A stretch of 64,000 nt of DNA from Deltaproteobacteria bacterium (lineage in GTDB: Bacteria; Desulfobacterota; GWC2-55-46), in the NCBI GenBank assembly GCA_016177845.1, contig JACOUO010000028.1, positions 1 to 64,000 on the forward strand, in the 5' to 3' direction. Of this stretch, positions 1 through 7,884 are shown piece after piece. Positions within the stretch are counted from its first letter, which is position 1, and each line of letters starts with the position of its first letter. Position numbers and translations under genes: made by a program. The notes below the pieces were generated by a model. That model made no database searches, was not told where the DNA came from, and saw only the letters and a list, made by a program, of their open reading frames with translations.

Positions 1-1000
1 GAAGTACTGTAATTCTTTGTCGTATGCGTTGACGGCGAAGTATGGCATGTAGCGCATCCCGTTCCGCCTGACTGATGAGTCACGCCTGACCATGACGGAT
101 ACTTATGGCAGGTCTCGCATGTAGTCGGGTACTTCTTGGTATTGTTCACATGCGTAGTCGGCCTCTTGCTCAAATGACAGCTTGAACAGCCCGTACTTGC
201 CGTTGTGTGCGTATATGTCCATGTCGGGTACTTGTGGCATGTCTCACACGATGTACTGTACTTATTAGTCGTGTGCGTTGTGGGCGAAATATGGCATGTG
301 GCGCATCCCGTTCCGCCTGACTGATGAGTCACGCCTGACCATGACGGATACTTATGGCAGGTCTCGCATGTGGTCGGGTACTTCTTGGTATTGTTCACAT
401 GGGTTGACGGCCTCTTGCTCAAATGACAGCTTGAACAGCCCGTACTTGCCGTTGTGTGCGTATATGTCCATGTAGGGTACTTGTGGCATGTCTCGCACGA
501 AGTACTGTAGTTATTTGTCGTATGCGTTGACGGCGAAGTATGGCATGTGGCACAGCCCGTTCCACCGGACTGATGCGTCACCCCTGACCATGACGGATAC
601 TTATGGCAGGTCTCGCATGTGGTCGGGTACTTCTTGGTGTTGTTCACATGCGTAGTCGGCCTCTTGCTTAAGTGACAGCTCGAGCAGCCGGTCGTAGCCG
701 TATGAGAGTATGTCCATGTCGGGTACTTGTGGCATGTCTCGCATGATGTACTGTAGTTATTTGTCGTATGCGTTGACGGCGAAGTATGGCATGTAGCGCA
801 TCCCGTGCCGCCTGACTGATGAGTCACGCCTGACCATGACGGATACTTATGGCAGGTCTCGCATGTAGTCGGGTATTTTTTAGTATTGTTCACATGCGTT
901 GACGGCCTCTTGCTCAAATGACAGCTTGAGCATCCCGTACTTGCCGTTGTGTGCGTGGATGTCCATGTGGGGTACTTATGGCACGACTCGCAGTTTGTGC
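1..1000 (-). repeat. Coding tandem repeat, 249-bp (83-residue) units with four haems each
   Basis: Four near-identical units run from the left edge to about 993. Equivalent codons recur at about 0, 249, 498, 744 and 993, giving periods of 249, 249, 246 and 249 bp. All units are in frame with the cytochrome on the minus strand, and differences between units are mostly single-base. Each unit encodes four CXXCH motifs spaced by 18, 16, 14 and 15 residues. The high nucleotide identity implies recent duplication and a likely variable copy number. The array continues past the window edge, so its true length cannot be given. Confidence 0.92.
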
Positions 1001-3488
1001 TGTAGCCCTTGGACGAATGCGCTGAAGGAGAACTATGGCATGTAGCGCAGCCTGTTCCGCCTGACTGATGCGTCACACCTGACCATGACGGATACTTATG
1101 GCAGTTTTCGCATGTGGTAGAATATTTTTTGGTATCGTTCACATGCGTAGTCGGCCTCTTAGCCAGATGGCAGCTTGAGCAATTTGATGTAGAGGTGTGC
1201 TTGTTTGAGGCCCATGAAGATGTATTATGGCAGTTCTCGCAGGTGGTCGTATACTGCGATGGGTTGCTTGAGTGCGAAGACGGCCTGTTCTTCATGTGGC
1301 ATGTTGAACAGCCGGTACCCGGATGGTTGAACCTCCATGTCGCAAATGAACCTGTATGGCAATTGCCGCACACACTGCTGTAGCTGCCCGATGAATGATT
1401 GGGAGCTGAAGCGTATGTAACCTGATGGCAGTTGTAGCATACGGTAGATGTATTCCTGAACATCTTGTTCTTATGGCATTCGGCGCACTCTGCAATACGG
1501 TGCTTACCCTCAAGCTGATAGCCTGTATTGCTGCCATGATTAAAGAGAGTGTTCCAGGAATTCTGGTTATGGCACTGGGCGCAGTCCACAGTGCCGAACT
1601 GGTTCATGTGCGGGTCGCTGTGGCACTGGTTGCAATAGCGGTTTATCTTTTCGTATGTGCCCTTTGTCTTATGGCAGGTCTGGCACAGGACATCATTGTG
1701 CACGCCCTTAAGCTCGTAGCCTGTCTTTCTCTTGTGGTCAAACTTCCTCGGCTGCCAGTCAAACTGCGTATGGCAGGCATTGCACTCTTCCTTGAACTTG
1801 CCCTTATGCACATCCTTATGGCAGTCGGCGCACTTCTGCGCGTTTGTCTTATAAGTCTTATTCTTGTGGCACTTATCGCACTTGGTGTCCCTGTGCCTTC
1901 CTACAAGCGGGAACTTGGTCTGCTGGTTATGGTTGAGCGTGCTCTTTTTCCAGTCAAAGGCCGTGTGGCATTTTGAACAGAGGTTGCCAAGCTCCTTTTT
2001 GTGCGTGTCGTCCTTCTCATGGCAATTGAAGCAGGCCGTAGGCACAGGCTTGTATTTGCCGTTGGCGTGGCACTTATCGCAAACCGTCTTTAAGTGCTTG
2101 CCTTCAAGTTTATACGAACTGTACTCAGCCGCGTTATGGTTAAAGAGCGTCTTCTTCCAGTCATTGGTCACATGGCAGGTCTCACAGGTCTTTGCCCCGA
2201 ACTGCTTCTTATGGACATCCTTGTGGCAGTCAGCGCAGAGCTTATAATTAAGCGGCTTATAGCGGCCCTGCTCATGGCATTTCCTGCACTCCACCTTAAG
2301 GTGCTTGCCGTCAAGCCTGTAGCCTTTATAATCAGAGGCGTTATGGTCAAACGATGTCGTCTCCCACGCCTTTGTACTGTGGCATGACTCGCATGTCCTG
2401 TCCGCGAACTGCTTTTTGTGCGGGTCATTATGGCAATCTATGCACGCCTTGTATTTAAGCGGCTTATACTGCCCTTTTACATGGCATTTGCTGCAGTCCA
2501 CCTTGATGTGCTTGCCGTCAAGCTTATACCCCTTGTACTCAGGCGAGTTATGGTCGAACGATGTCGCCTGCCAGCCTTTTGTCGAATGGCATGATTCGCA
2601 GGTCTTGCCCGGGAACTGGTTCTTGTGCGGGTTCTTATGGCAGTCAAAGCAAGCCTTATAATTAAGAGGCTTGTACCGGCCCTGCACATGGCATTTATCG
2701 CAGGCTACCTTGGTATGCTTGCCGTCCAGCTTATACCCTTTATACTCGGGTGATGCGTGGTCAAAGGCATTGGTCTTCCAGCCCGACTCGGTATGGCAAG
2801 CCTCGCACTTCTTATCGGCGAACTGCTTCTTATGCGGGTCCTTATGGCAGTCTATGCAGGCCTTAAAGCTTATGGGCTTGTACTTGCCCCTCTCATGGCA
2901 CTTCTCGCATTTCACCTCATTATGCTTTACCTTGAGCACATAGGAAGAATTGATGTTGTGATTGAACTTCTTTACATCTTTCCAGCCTGTGATGTTGTGG
3001 CAGGCATCGCACTTCTTATCGCCGAACTGCTTCTTATGCGTATCCTGATGGCAGGAGAGGCACTCCTTGGACGCGCCTGTAAATATGCCTTCCTTCTTAT
3101 GGCATTTTATGCAGGCTACCTTAGCGTGCTTGTCCCTGAGTTGATAATCGGTCCTGTCGTGGTCAAACTTATCCTTATCTATGATTATCATCTTGTAGCT
3201 TCTGCCCTTGTGGTCGCCGTGGCATTTTACGCACGCATCCGTATATTTGGCATGAAGCCCCTGCTTGTTCTTTATCTTTTCCGCAAGCTTGTCATGGCAG
3301 TCGAGGCAAAGGCTGTCGGGTACGCCTTTACCAAGACTGTGGCATTTTACGCAGTTTTTTATACCCTCATATTTGGCATGGGATTTAGCGAGATCGCCAG
3401 GACTTATGAGTGAATCAAATCCGTCCTGTGCCAGCGCAATCCCTGAGAACATAAACAGGATAGAGAAAAGCAGCAGTATTTTTTTCAT
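1..3488 (-). CDS. Giant periplasmic multiheme c-type cytochrome (partial, C-terminus beyond left edge)
   Basis: The frame is open from an ATG at 3488-3486 to the left edge without a stop, 1162 codons, so the protein is longer than this. A GAGGTGAT ribosome site precedes the ATG. Residues 1-20 form a signal peptide (MKKILLLFSILFMFSGIALA, then QDG), so it is exported. By eye I count 51 CXXCH haem-binding motifs. Residues about 170-600 are Lys-rich 69-residue repeats with three haems each. From about residue 830 the protein is Ser/Thr-rich and consists of 83-residue repeats with four haems each (CSSCH, CETCH, CATCH, CETCH). Family knowledge: such proteins carry electrons across the periplasm or to extracellular acceptors. 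The membrane b-type cytochrome gene lies 100 bp upstream on the same strand and is the likely quinol-side partner. The acceptor and terminal localisation are unknown. No CX14-15CH-type variant haem site was noticed. Confidence 0.93.
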   Translation of the reverse strand, partial: MKKILLLFSILFMFSGIALAQDGFDSLISPGDLAKSHAKYEGIKNCVKCHSLGKGVPDSLCLDCHDKLAEKIKNKQGLHAKYTDACVKCHGDHKGRSYKMIIIDKDKFDHDRTDYQLRDKHAKVACIKCHKKEGIFTGASKECLSCHQDTHKKQFGDKKCDACHNITGWKDVKKFNHNINSSYVLKVKHNEVKCEKCHERGKYKPISFKACIDCHKDPHKKQFADKKCEACHTESGWKTNAFDHASPEYKGYKLDGKHTKVACDKCHVQGRYKPLNYKACFDCHKNPHKNQFPGKTCESCHSTKGWQATSFDHNSPEYKGYKLDGKHIKVDCSKCHVKGQYKPLKYKACIDCHNDPHKKQFADRTCESCHSTKAWETTSFDHNASDYKGYRLDGKHLKVECRKCHEQGRYKPLNYKLCADCHKDVHKKQFGAKTCETCHVTNDWKKTLFNHNAAEYSSYKLEGKHLKTVCDKCHANGKYKPVPTACFNCHEKDDTHKKELGNLCSKCHTAFDWKKSTLNHNQQTKFPLVGRHRDTKCDKCHKNKTYKTNAQKCADCHKDVHKGKFKEECNACHTQFDWQPRKFDHKRKTGYELKGVHNDVLCQTCHKTKGTYEKINRYCNQCHSDPHMNQFGTVDCAQCHNQNSWNTLFNHGSNTGYQLEGKHRIAECAECHKNKMFRNTSTVCYNCHQVTYASAPNHSSGSYSSVCGNCHTGSFATWRFNHPGTGCSTCHMKNRPSSHSSNPSQYTTTCENCHNTSSWASNKHTSTSNCSSCHLAKRPTTHVNDTKKYSTTCENCHKYPSWSGVTHQSGGTGCATCHSSPSAHSSKGYSTNCESCHKYPTWTSTHTTASTGCSSCHLSKRPSTHVNNTKKYPTTCETCHKYPSWSGVTHQSGGTGCATCHTSPSTHTTNNYSTSCETCHKYPTWTYSHTATTGCSSCHLSKRPTTHVNNTKKYPTTCETCHKYPSWSGVTHQSGGTGCATCHTSPSTHTTNNYSTSCETCHKYPTWTYTHTTASTGCSSCHLSKRPSTHVNNTKKYPTTCETCHKYPSWSGVTHQSGGTGCATCHISPTTHTTNKYSTSCETCHKYPTWTYTHTTASTGCSSCHLSKRPTTHVNNTKKYPTTCETCHKYPSWSGVTHQSGGTGCATCHTSPSTHTTKNYST

Positions 3489-3588
3489 ATCACCTCAATG
3501 AAAATTAGCAGCATTGTGGTTCGTAAAATTTTTAAAATGGTGAGCGGGAGCGGTGCATAGCGCAAGCAGGAAGGGGTCCGTACCTTTT

Positions 3589-4566
3589 CTATATACTGAC
3601 CCTGAAGACATAGTAAACGATAATATGCAAAAACATTATGAGGAACATGACTATCGCAAGCGGCACATGGAGCACATGCCAGTAATGAAGGAGCTTATGC
3701 GATGTCGTTAGAAAGTTCTTGCGCCTTATAAGAGCGGCCTTTCTCTTCAGGAGCGTGATATGCTCATCCCGTATCCTTCTGGAGAGCTGGTAGCGGGTCT
3801 TGAGTATCCTCCTGAGCTTCCAGACCTTGAACCTGTTGATGATGTCGGTCCACATCATCAAACCAAGCGCCTTGAGCGGATGGAGGTCTTTTGACTTTTC
3901 ATCCGCTGTAGTTATTTCAGTTAGGAAATGCGTAATATTCGTATTATTGATAAACCTGCCCAGATCGTTATTAAGCCTCTCGACTATCCCGTCTATCTCC
4001 TTAACCCCAAGCTCCGCGCCGGTGATAGTCCTCGGTATCTGCACATAGATATACCTGCCAAGGATGCCGAAAACCATCGTTGTTATCATGCACCAGAAGC
4101 TTGTCGCTATAAGGCCGTGGAACTTGAAAGTCGTATGGAGGGTTACAAGGAGAGGGCCCATGACACCTAAGAACATATGAGCTGAGAGCCAGTGGCGCAT
4201 TGAGCCGAAACCGCTGAAAAAAGAGACCCTTTTCCTTACGCTGTAGAGCATCATGAATACCATCATGAATGAGCCGAGCCAGCCGAGATCATGCCAGATG
4301 CCCTTGCTGGGCTCGTATATGATGGGGTATGCCTTGAGATAGCCGTAGCTGTGCGCTAAACTAAGTATGCTATACGCTGGCAGGATATCCTGAGTGAAGC
4401 TTTCATATAGCCCTATGCAGACGATGACGAGCGCCGAGATACCTAAAAACCATTCAAACTTAAAATTGCTCTTTACTATGTTTGGTTTTACGGCTTCCTG
4501 AACCTTGAATTCAGCGGCAGCAACTGTTCCCTGTTCCGCCTGAATCGCTACATTCAATTCTGTCAT
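3589..4566 (-). CDS. Membrane b-type cytochrome, probable quinol partner of the multiheme cytochrome
   Basis: This 325-residue protein has about five hydrophobic helices (roughly 38-56, 95-110, 124-146, 151-172 and 297-321). Possible haem-b ligands sit in or beside them: His125, His130, His144 and His150 near helices 3-4, and His290, His294, His297, His300 and His314 around the last helix. A charged cytoplasmic-looking stretch of about 120 residues (175-296) separates helices 4 and 5. The pattern resembles ferric-reductase or cytochrome b561-type haem proteins, but I cannot assign a named family. The start is supported by GGAGGAATAGGTCTG before the ATG. The giant cytochrome c gene follows on the same strand, so the pair probably forms one transcript and one electron path from menaquinol to periplasmic haems. 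That function is inference from context. Confidence 0.75.
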   Translation of the reverse strand: MTELNVAIQAEQGTVAAAEFKVQEAVKPNIVKSNFKFEWFLGISALVIVCIGLYESFTQDILPAYSILSLAHSYGYLKAYPIIYEPSKGIWHDLGWLGSFMMVFMMLYSVRKRVSFFSGFGSMRHWLSAHMFLGVMGPLLVTLHTTFKFHGLIATSFWCMITTMVFGILGRYIYVQIPRTITGAELGVKEIDGIVERLNNDLGRFINNTNITHFLTEITTADEKSKDLHPLKALGLMMWTDIINRFKVWKLRRILKTRYQLSRRIRDEHITLLKRKAALIRRKNFLTTSHKLLHYWHVLHVPLAIVMFLIMFLHIIVYYVFRVSI

Positions 4567-4836
4567 CAGACCTATTCCTCCGCTTAGGTTAATATTGATT
4601 TGTTCCGGAATTCAGACAGAGGAAATCCCGGAAATAGCATTAAAAGTTTCCTTAATATAAAAAAAAAAGAGGAAAATGAATGTAACCTGGATTACAAAGC
4701 TGGATTTTTTTCAGAAAAGAATATTGGAAGCATTGAGATGGAAAAAACTTTTACAAATAAGAAATGAAAGTGTTTGGATTTTTTTAAAAAAAAGATGTAC
4801 TCATCCGGGAGGCAGGGATCTTTGTATTTAAACTGT
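4567..4836. other. Intergenic region upstream of the cytochrome operon
   Basis: A 270-bp AT-rich gap between the kinase stop and the b-type cytochrome start, with an A/T run around 4660-4672. It must hold the cytochrome promoter if the genes are not co-transcribed with the kinase. I see no convincing -35/-10 pair, sigma-54 site or terminator hairpin. Confidence 0.4.
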
Positions 4837-7209
4837 TCAGTTTTGATTGATATCAGTGATTACGCCTTTTATTACGCCAAGGAGGTCCGGTATCTCATAG
4901 GGCTTCTGCAAAAAACGAAAACCCTTTTCTTTAATAAACGGCCACTGGGATTCTATATCCATGTACCCGCTTGCGAATACAACCTTAAGCTCCGGCTTTA
5001 TGGCAAGCAGCTCTTCCATAAGCTCTACCCCGCTATAATCCTTCAGTACAATATCTGAAAATACGAGGTCAAACATGCCACCTTCCCGTTCAAAGATATC
5101 CTTTGCCTCTTTTGCGCTGCCCGCCTCAAAGACATTATATCCGTTCTTCATCAGCACGATTGCTACACTTCTCCTCAGGAGTTTTTCATCCTCGATCAGA
5201 AGTATCCTCTCTTTATCGCCGCGTATATTGGCGGACGGCAAAACTTTTCCGTAAGGCCTCGGCTTTATGGCCTCGCCCGTTGAAGGCAGATAGACGATAA
5301 AAGTGGTGCCCTGCCCAGGCTCGCTTACATAAGTTATCTCACCCTTATGTTCCTTGACTATATTCTGAACAACCGGCAGGCCAAGCCCTATGTTGACACC
5401 TGCCTCTTTAGAAGTGAAAAAAGGCTCGAAAAGGCGGCTGCAGGTCTCCTTGTCCATTCCTGTACCGTTGTCTTCAATAATCAGCCTTACGAATTTTCCC
5501 TTGAGCCCTGATTCATTAAAAGGGTCTTTATCGAATTCCACATTTGAAGTCGTTATACTTATCTCACCGCCTTCAGGCAAGGCATCCGTTGAATTCAGCA
5601 CAAGGTTGATTATCAGGTGCTCGATATTTCCCCGGTCTGCCATGACAGACCGGATATCGGGCGCAAACGATGTCTTTATCGTAATATTTTCCGCTATTAT
5701 GTTGTTAAGCACCTTCAATAGGTCGCCTGCTGCTTCATTTATGTCAAGAGGGGCAAGCCTTGTTGGCTGGTTCCTGCTGAAGATAAGCAACTGACGGGTG
5801 AGATTATTGGCACGGGCAACAGAGGCCTTTATCTGTTCAAAATATTTCTTCAACGCGCCTGAATAATTGGGCTCTTTTTCAGCGAGATTGCTCAGTGACT
5901 TTATCGTAGTCATTATATTGTTGAAATCATGCGCAACACCTCCGGCAAGCTTTCCGACAATCTCATTTTTCTGTGTTTGAAAAAGGTGCGCCTGCATTAA
6001 ATCCTTTTCACCCTCAAGCCGCTTTCTTTCAAGGATATCAGCATTGAGGATCTCGTTGGCGAGCACAAGTTCCGCTGTGCGCGCATGCACCCTTTCCTCC
6101 AGTTCATTCTGCGCCTTTCTCAGGTCTTCCTCTATCTTCTTCCTCTCTGATATCTCATCAAGCAGGTCTTTGTTAAGGTCATTTTCTTTTACGCGGCTGT
6201 ACGCAAGCGTGCAGGCAATGGCAAAAAAGAGAAGGCTTATAAGACTGCCTGCCGCAAGTACAATTACAGGTTTTTTATGCTCTGCAATCTCTGATTTGAA
6301 TGTTGATAAGGGAGTGAAATAAAGGGCCCATACCTTTCCGTTAAAGTAAACATTGATCTTTGAAGAACAAACAGCGCCAAGGCCGCCTCCGGCATAGATA
6401 CCATCGCTGTCATACATCAGCTTATCCCTTTTTAATTCCGTTCCGTCGTAAATTTCAAAATCCATATCAGGCAGGTCCGTGCCAAAAATGCCTTGCATAA
6501 GGTCGTTCATGCGGAAAGGGCTGTAAACAAAACCATCCAGGGCTGCGCGCCTCTCCTGAATGGTATTTATGGGCATATCTTTCCTGTAAATGGGATAGTA
6601 CATCAGGAAGCCCATCTGAACAGCCTCATTGGTCTCCTGCACAAGTTTCACCCTTCGGGTGATAACGACTGAATTCGTGTCCCTCGCCGCCTCCATAGCC
6701 TCTCTGCGCACAGGCTCCGAGAACATATCGTAACCAAATGCCCTAAGATTTCTTTCTTTGAACGGTTCGAGGTAGATGATAGAGGTATAAATACTGCGCT
6801 CGCCTTCAGGCCAGACTTTATAGGCAGGAAATCCTTGAGCGCGGATTTTTTTTACATGGGCGGCTTTTTCCTCAGGCGCAACGACCTTCGAAAAACCTAT
6901 ACCCTGTATTCCGGGATAGGTCGTATCGATCCTGAGATTATCTACATAGGTCTTCCATTCCTCTCTATCCACTTCCTTTGAGGCCGCAAATAACCCTGCG
7001 GCGCCGCGCAGTACCTGTTCGTACGCCAGCATGCGCTGCTGCAGCTCAAGCTTTATTTCAGAGACGCGATGGTCGAAATGCCTGCGGGCATCTTTCTCAG
7101 AATCTATTTTAGAGTGCCTCCATAATAAAAATGTGAGCGAGAATGAAATAATGAGCGTAACCCATGCCATCATCATTGCTCTGGAGAAGGCAAAAGACCT
7201 TAATTTCAT
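4837..7209 (-). CDS. CHASE-domain hybrid sensor histidine kinase
   Basis: A membrane sensor kinase of about 790 residues. The order is a TM helix near the N-terminus, a periplasmic CHASE domain (roughly 75-270, with the YPGIQGIGFSKVV segment typical of the family), a second TM (about 325-345), a coiled coil, a HisKA dimerisation domain with the phosphoacceptor in GGVAHDFNNIMTT, a HATPase domain (N-box LVLNSTDALPEGG and a GLGLPVVQNI loop), and a C-terminal receiver with the acceptor Asp in DLVFSDIVL and Lys in LQKPY. It would autophosphorylate and pass phosphate to its own receiver. No DNA-binding output is attached, and the signal is unknown. A TTG at 7224 is an alternative start five codons upstream; neither start has a clear Shine-Dalgarno. 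The gene lies 270 bp upstream of the cytochrome pair on the same strand, so a regulatory link is possible but unproven. Confidence 0.9.
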   Translation of the reverse strand: MKLRSFAFSRAMMMAWVTLIISFSLTFLLWRHSKIDSEKDARRHFDHRVSEIKLELQQRMLAYEQVLRGAAGLFAASKEVDREEWKTYVDNLRIDTTYPGIQGIGFSKVVAPEEKAAHVKKIRAQGFPAYKVWPEGERSIYTSIIYLEPFKERNLRAFGYDMFSEPVRREAMEAARDTNSVVITRRVKLVQETNEAVQMGFLMYYPIYRKDMPINTIQERRAALDGFVYSPFRMNDLMQGIFGTDLPDMDFEIYDGTELKRDKLMYDSDGIYAGGGLGAVCSSKINVYFNGKVWALYFTPLSTFKSEIAEHKKPVIVLAAGSLISLLFFAIACTLAYSRVKENDLNKDLLDEISERKKIEEDLRKAQNELEERVHARTAELVLANEILNADILERKRLEGEKDLMQAHLFQTQKNEIVGKLAGGVAHDFNNIMTTIKSLSNLAEKEPNYSGALKKYFEQIKASVARANNLTRQLLIFSRNQPTRLAPLDINEAAGDLLKVLNNIIAENITIKTSFAPDIRSVMADRGNIEHLIINLVLNSTDALPEGGEISITTSNVEFDKDPFNESGLKGKFVRLIIEDNGTGMDKETCSRLFEPFFTSKEAGVNIGLGLPVVQNIVKEHKGEITYVSEPGQGTTFIVYLPSTGEAIKPRPYGKVLPSANIRGDKERILLIEDEKLLRRSVAIVLMKNGYNVFEAGSAKEAKDIFEREGGMFDLVFSDIVLKDYSGVELMEELLAIKPELKVVFASGYMDIESQWPFIKEKGFRFLQKPYEIPDLLGVIKGVITDINQN

Positions 7210-7327
7210 GATAGTATCAGCCAATTGTCCATAGTGGTTTTAAAAATAGCTTAATATATCAAAACAGGAATTTAAAAGTAAATAGAATAATTTAGAATCA
7301 TTACAAGTTAAAAGGAGTTAAAAAGTA

Positions 7328-7362
7328 AAAAGGCCGTAATCCTTTCGGATTACGGCCTTTAG
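7328..7362 (-). terminator. Intrinsic terminator of msrA
   Basis: A perfect 13-bp stem, AAGGCCGTAATCC (7331-7343) and GGATTACGGCCTT (7348-7360), closes a TTTC loop. On the minus strand it starts about 20 bases after the msrA stop and is followed by a U-rich tract (complement of 7320-7330). The flanking A and T could also let it work for plus-strand transcripts. Confidence 0.88.
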
Positions 7363-7379
7363 TTACAGGATTCTCCGAT

Positions 7380-7853
7380 TCAGAGATGGCAGCTTGAAAG
7401 CCCCCTCTTCTCCAGATACCTTTGGTGATACTCCTCAGCCCGGTAGAATTCAGATGCCGGGTTAATCTCCGTTACAATGGGAGTTCTATATAAACCTGTT
7501 TTTTCAAGCTCATCTTTCGATCTCTTTGCCGCGGCCTCCTGCTCAGAGGAATGGAAGAAAATAACAGACCTGTACTGATAACCAATATCCGGCCCCTGTC
7601 TGTTAAGCGTAGTCGGGTCATGAATATCCCAGAACACTTTAAGGAGCTCTTCGTAACTTATCCTGTCAGGGTCGTATGTTATCTGAACTGCCTCAGCATG
7701 GCCAGTCTTCCCTGAGCATACATCTTTGTAAGACGGATTTTCGAAATGGCCCCCGGTATAGCCGACCTCAGTAGAAACAACGCCTGATATCTTTCTGAAC
7801 TCCTCTTCCACCCCCCAGAAGCAGCCTGCCGCAAATGTCGCTTTTTCCATCAT
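7380..7853 (-). CDS. msrA: Peptide-methionine (S)-S-oxide reductase MsrA
   Basis: 157 residues, the usual MsrA length. The catalytic cysteine is Cys11 in the family signature [10 protein letters not shown]. Further typical segments are [22 protein letters not shown] and the [13 protein letters not shown] strand. The C-terminus SSCHL carries a Cys that could be a resolving residue, which is inference. The enzyme reduces methionine S-sulfoxide in proteins with thioredoxin as electron donor and repairs oxidative damage in the cytoplasm. It has its own terminator downstream and stands alone between two signalling genes. The second codon is also ATG, so the exact start is uncertain by one residue. 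Confidence 0.96.
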   Translation of the reverse strand: MMEKATFAAGCFWGVEEEFRKISGVVSTEVGYTGGHFENPSYKDVCSGKTGHAEAVQITYDPDRISYEELLKVFWDIHDPTTLNRQGPDIGYQYRSVIFFHSSEQEAAAKRSKDELEKTGLYRTPIVTEINPASEFYRAEEYHQRYLEKRGLSSCHL

Positions 7854-7884
7854 GCGCTTGCCTCCTTTCCATAATTACATTTTA

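Noticed and set aside
1-1140. Regularly spaced repeats that could suggest a CRISPR array
   Set aside because: The period is 249 bp, units are in frame and encode CXXCH motifs; there are no short repeats with unique spacers.
1114-3413. Several plus-strand open frames of 80-218 codons
   Set aside because: They lie antisense to the cytochrome gene, consist of translated haem repeats in the wrong frame and have no ribosome sites or recognisable domains.
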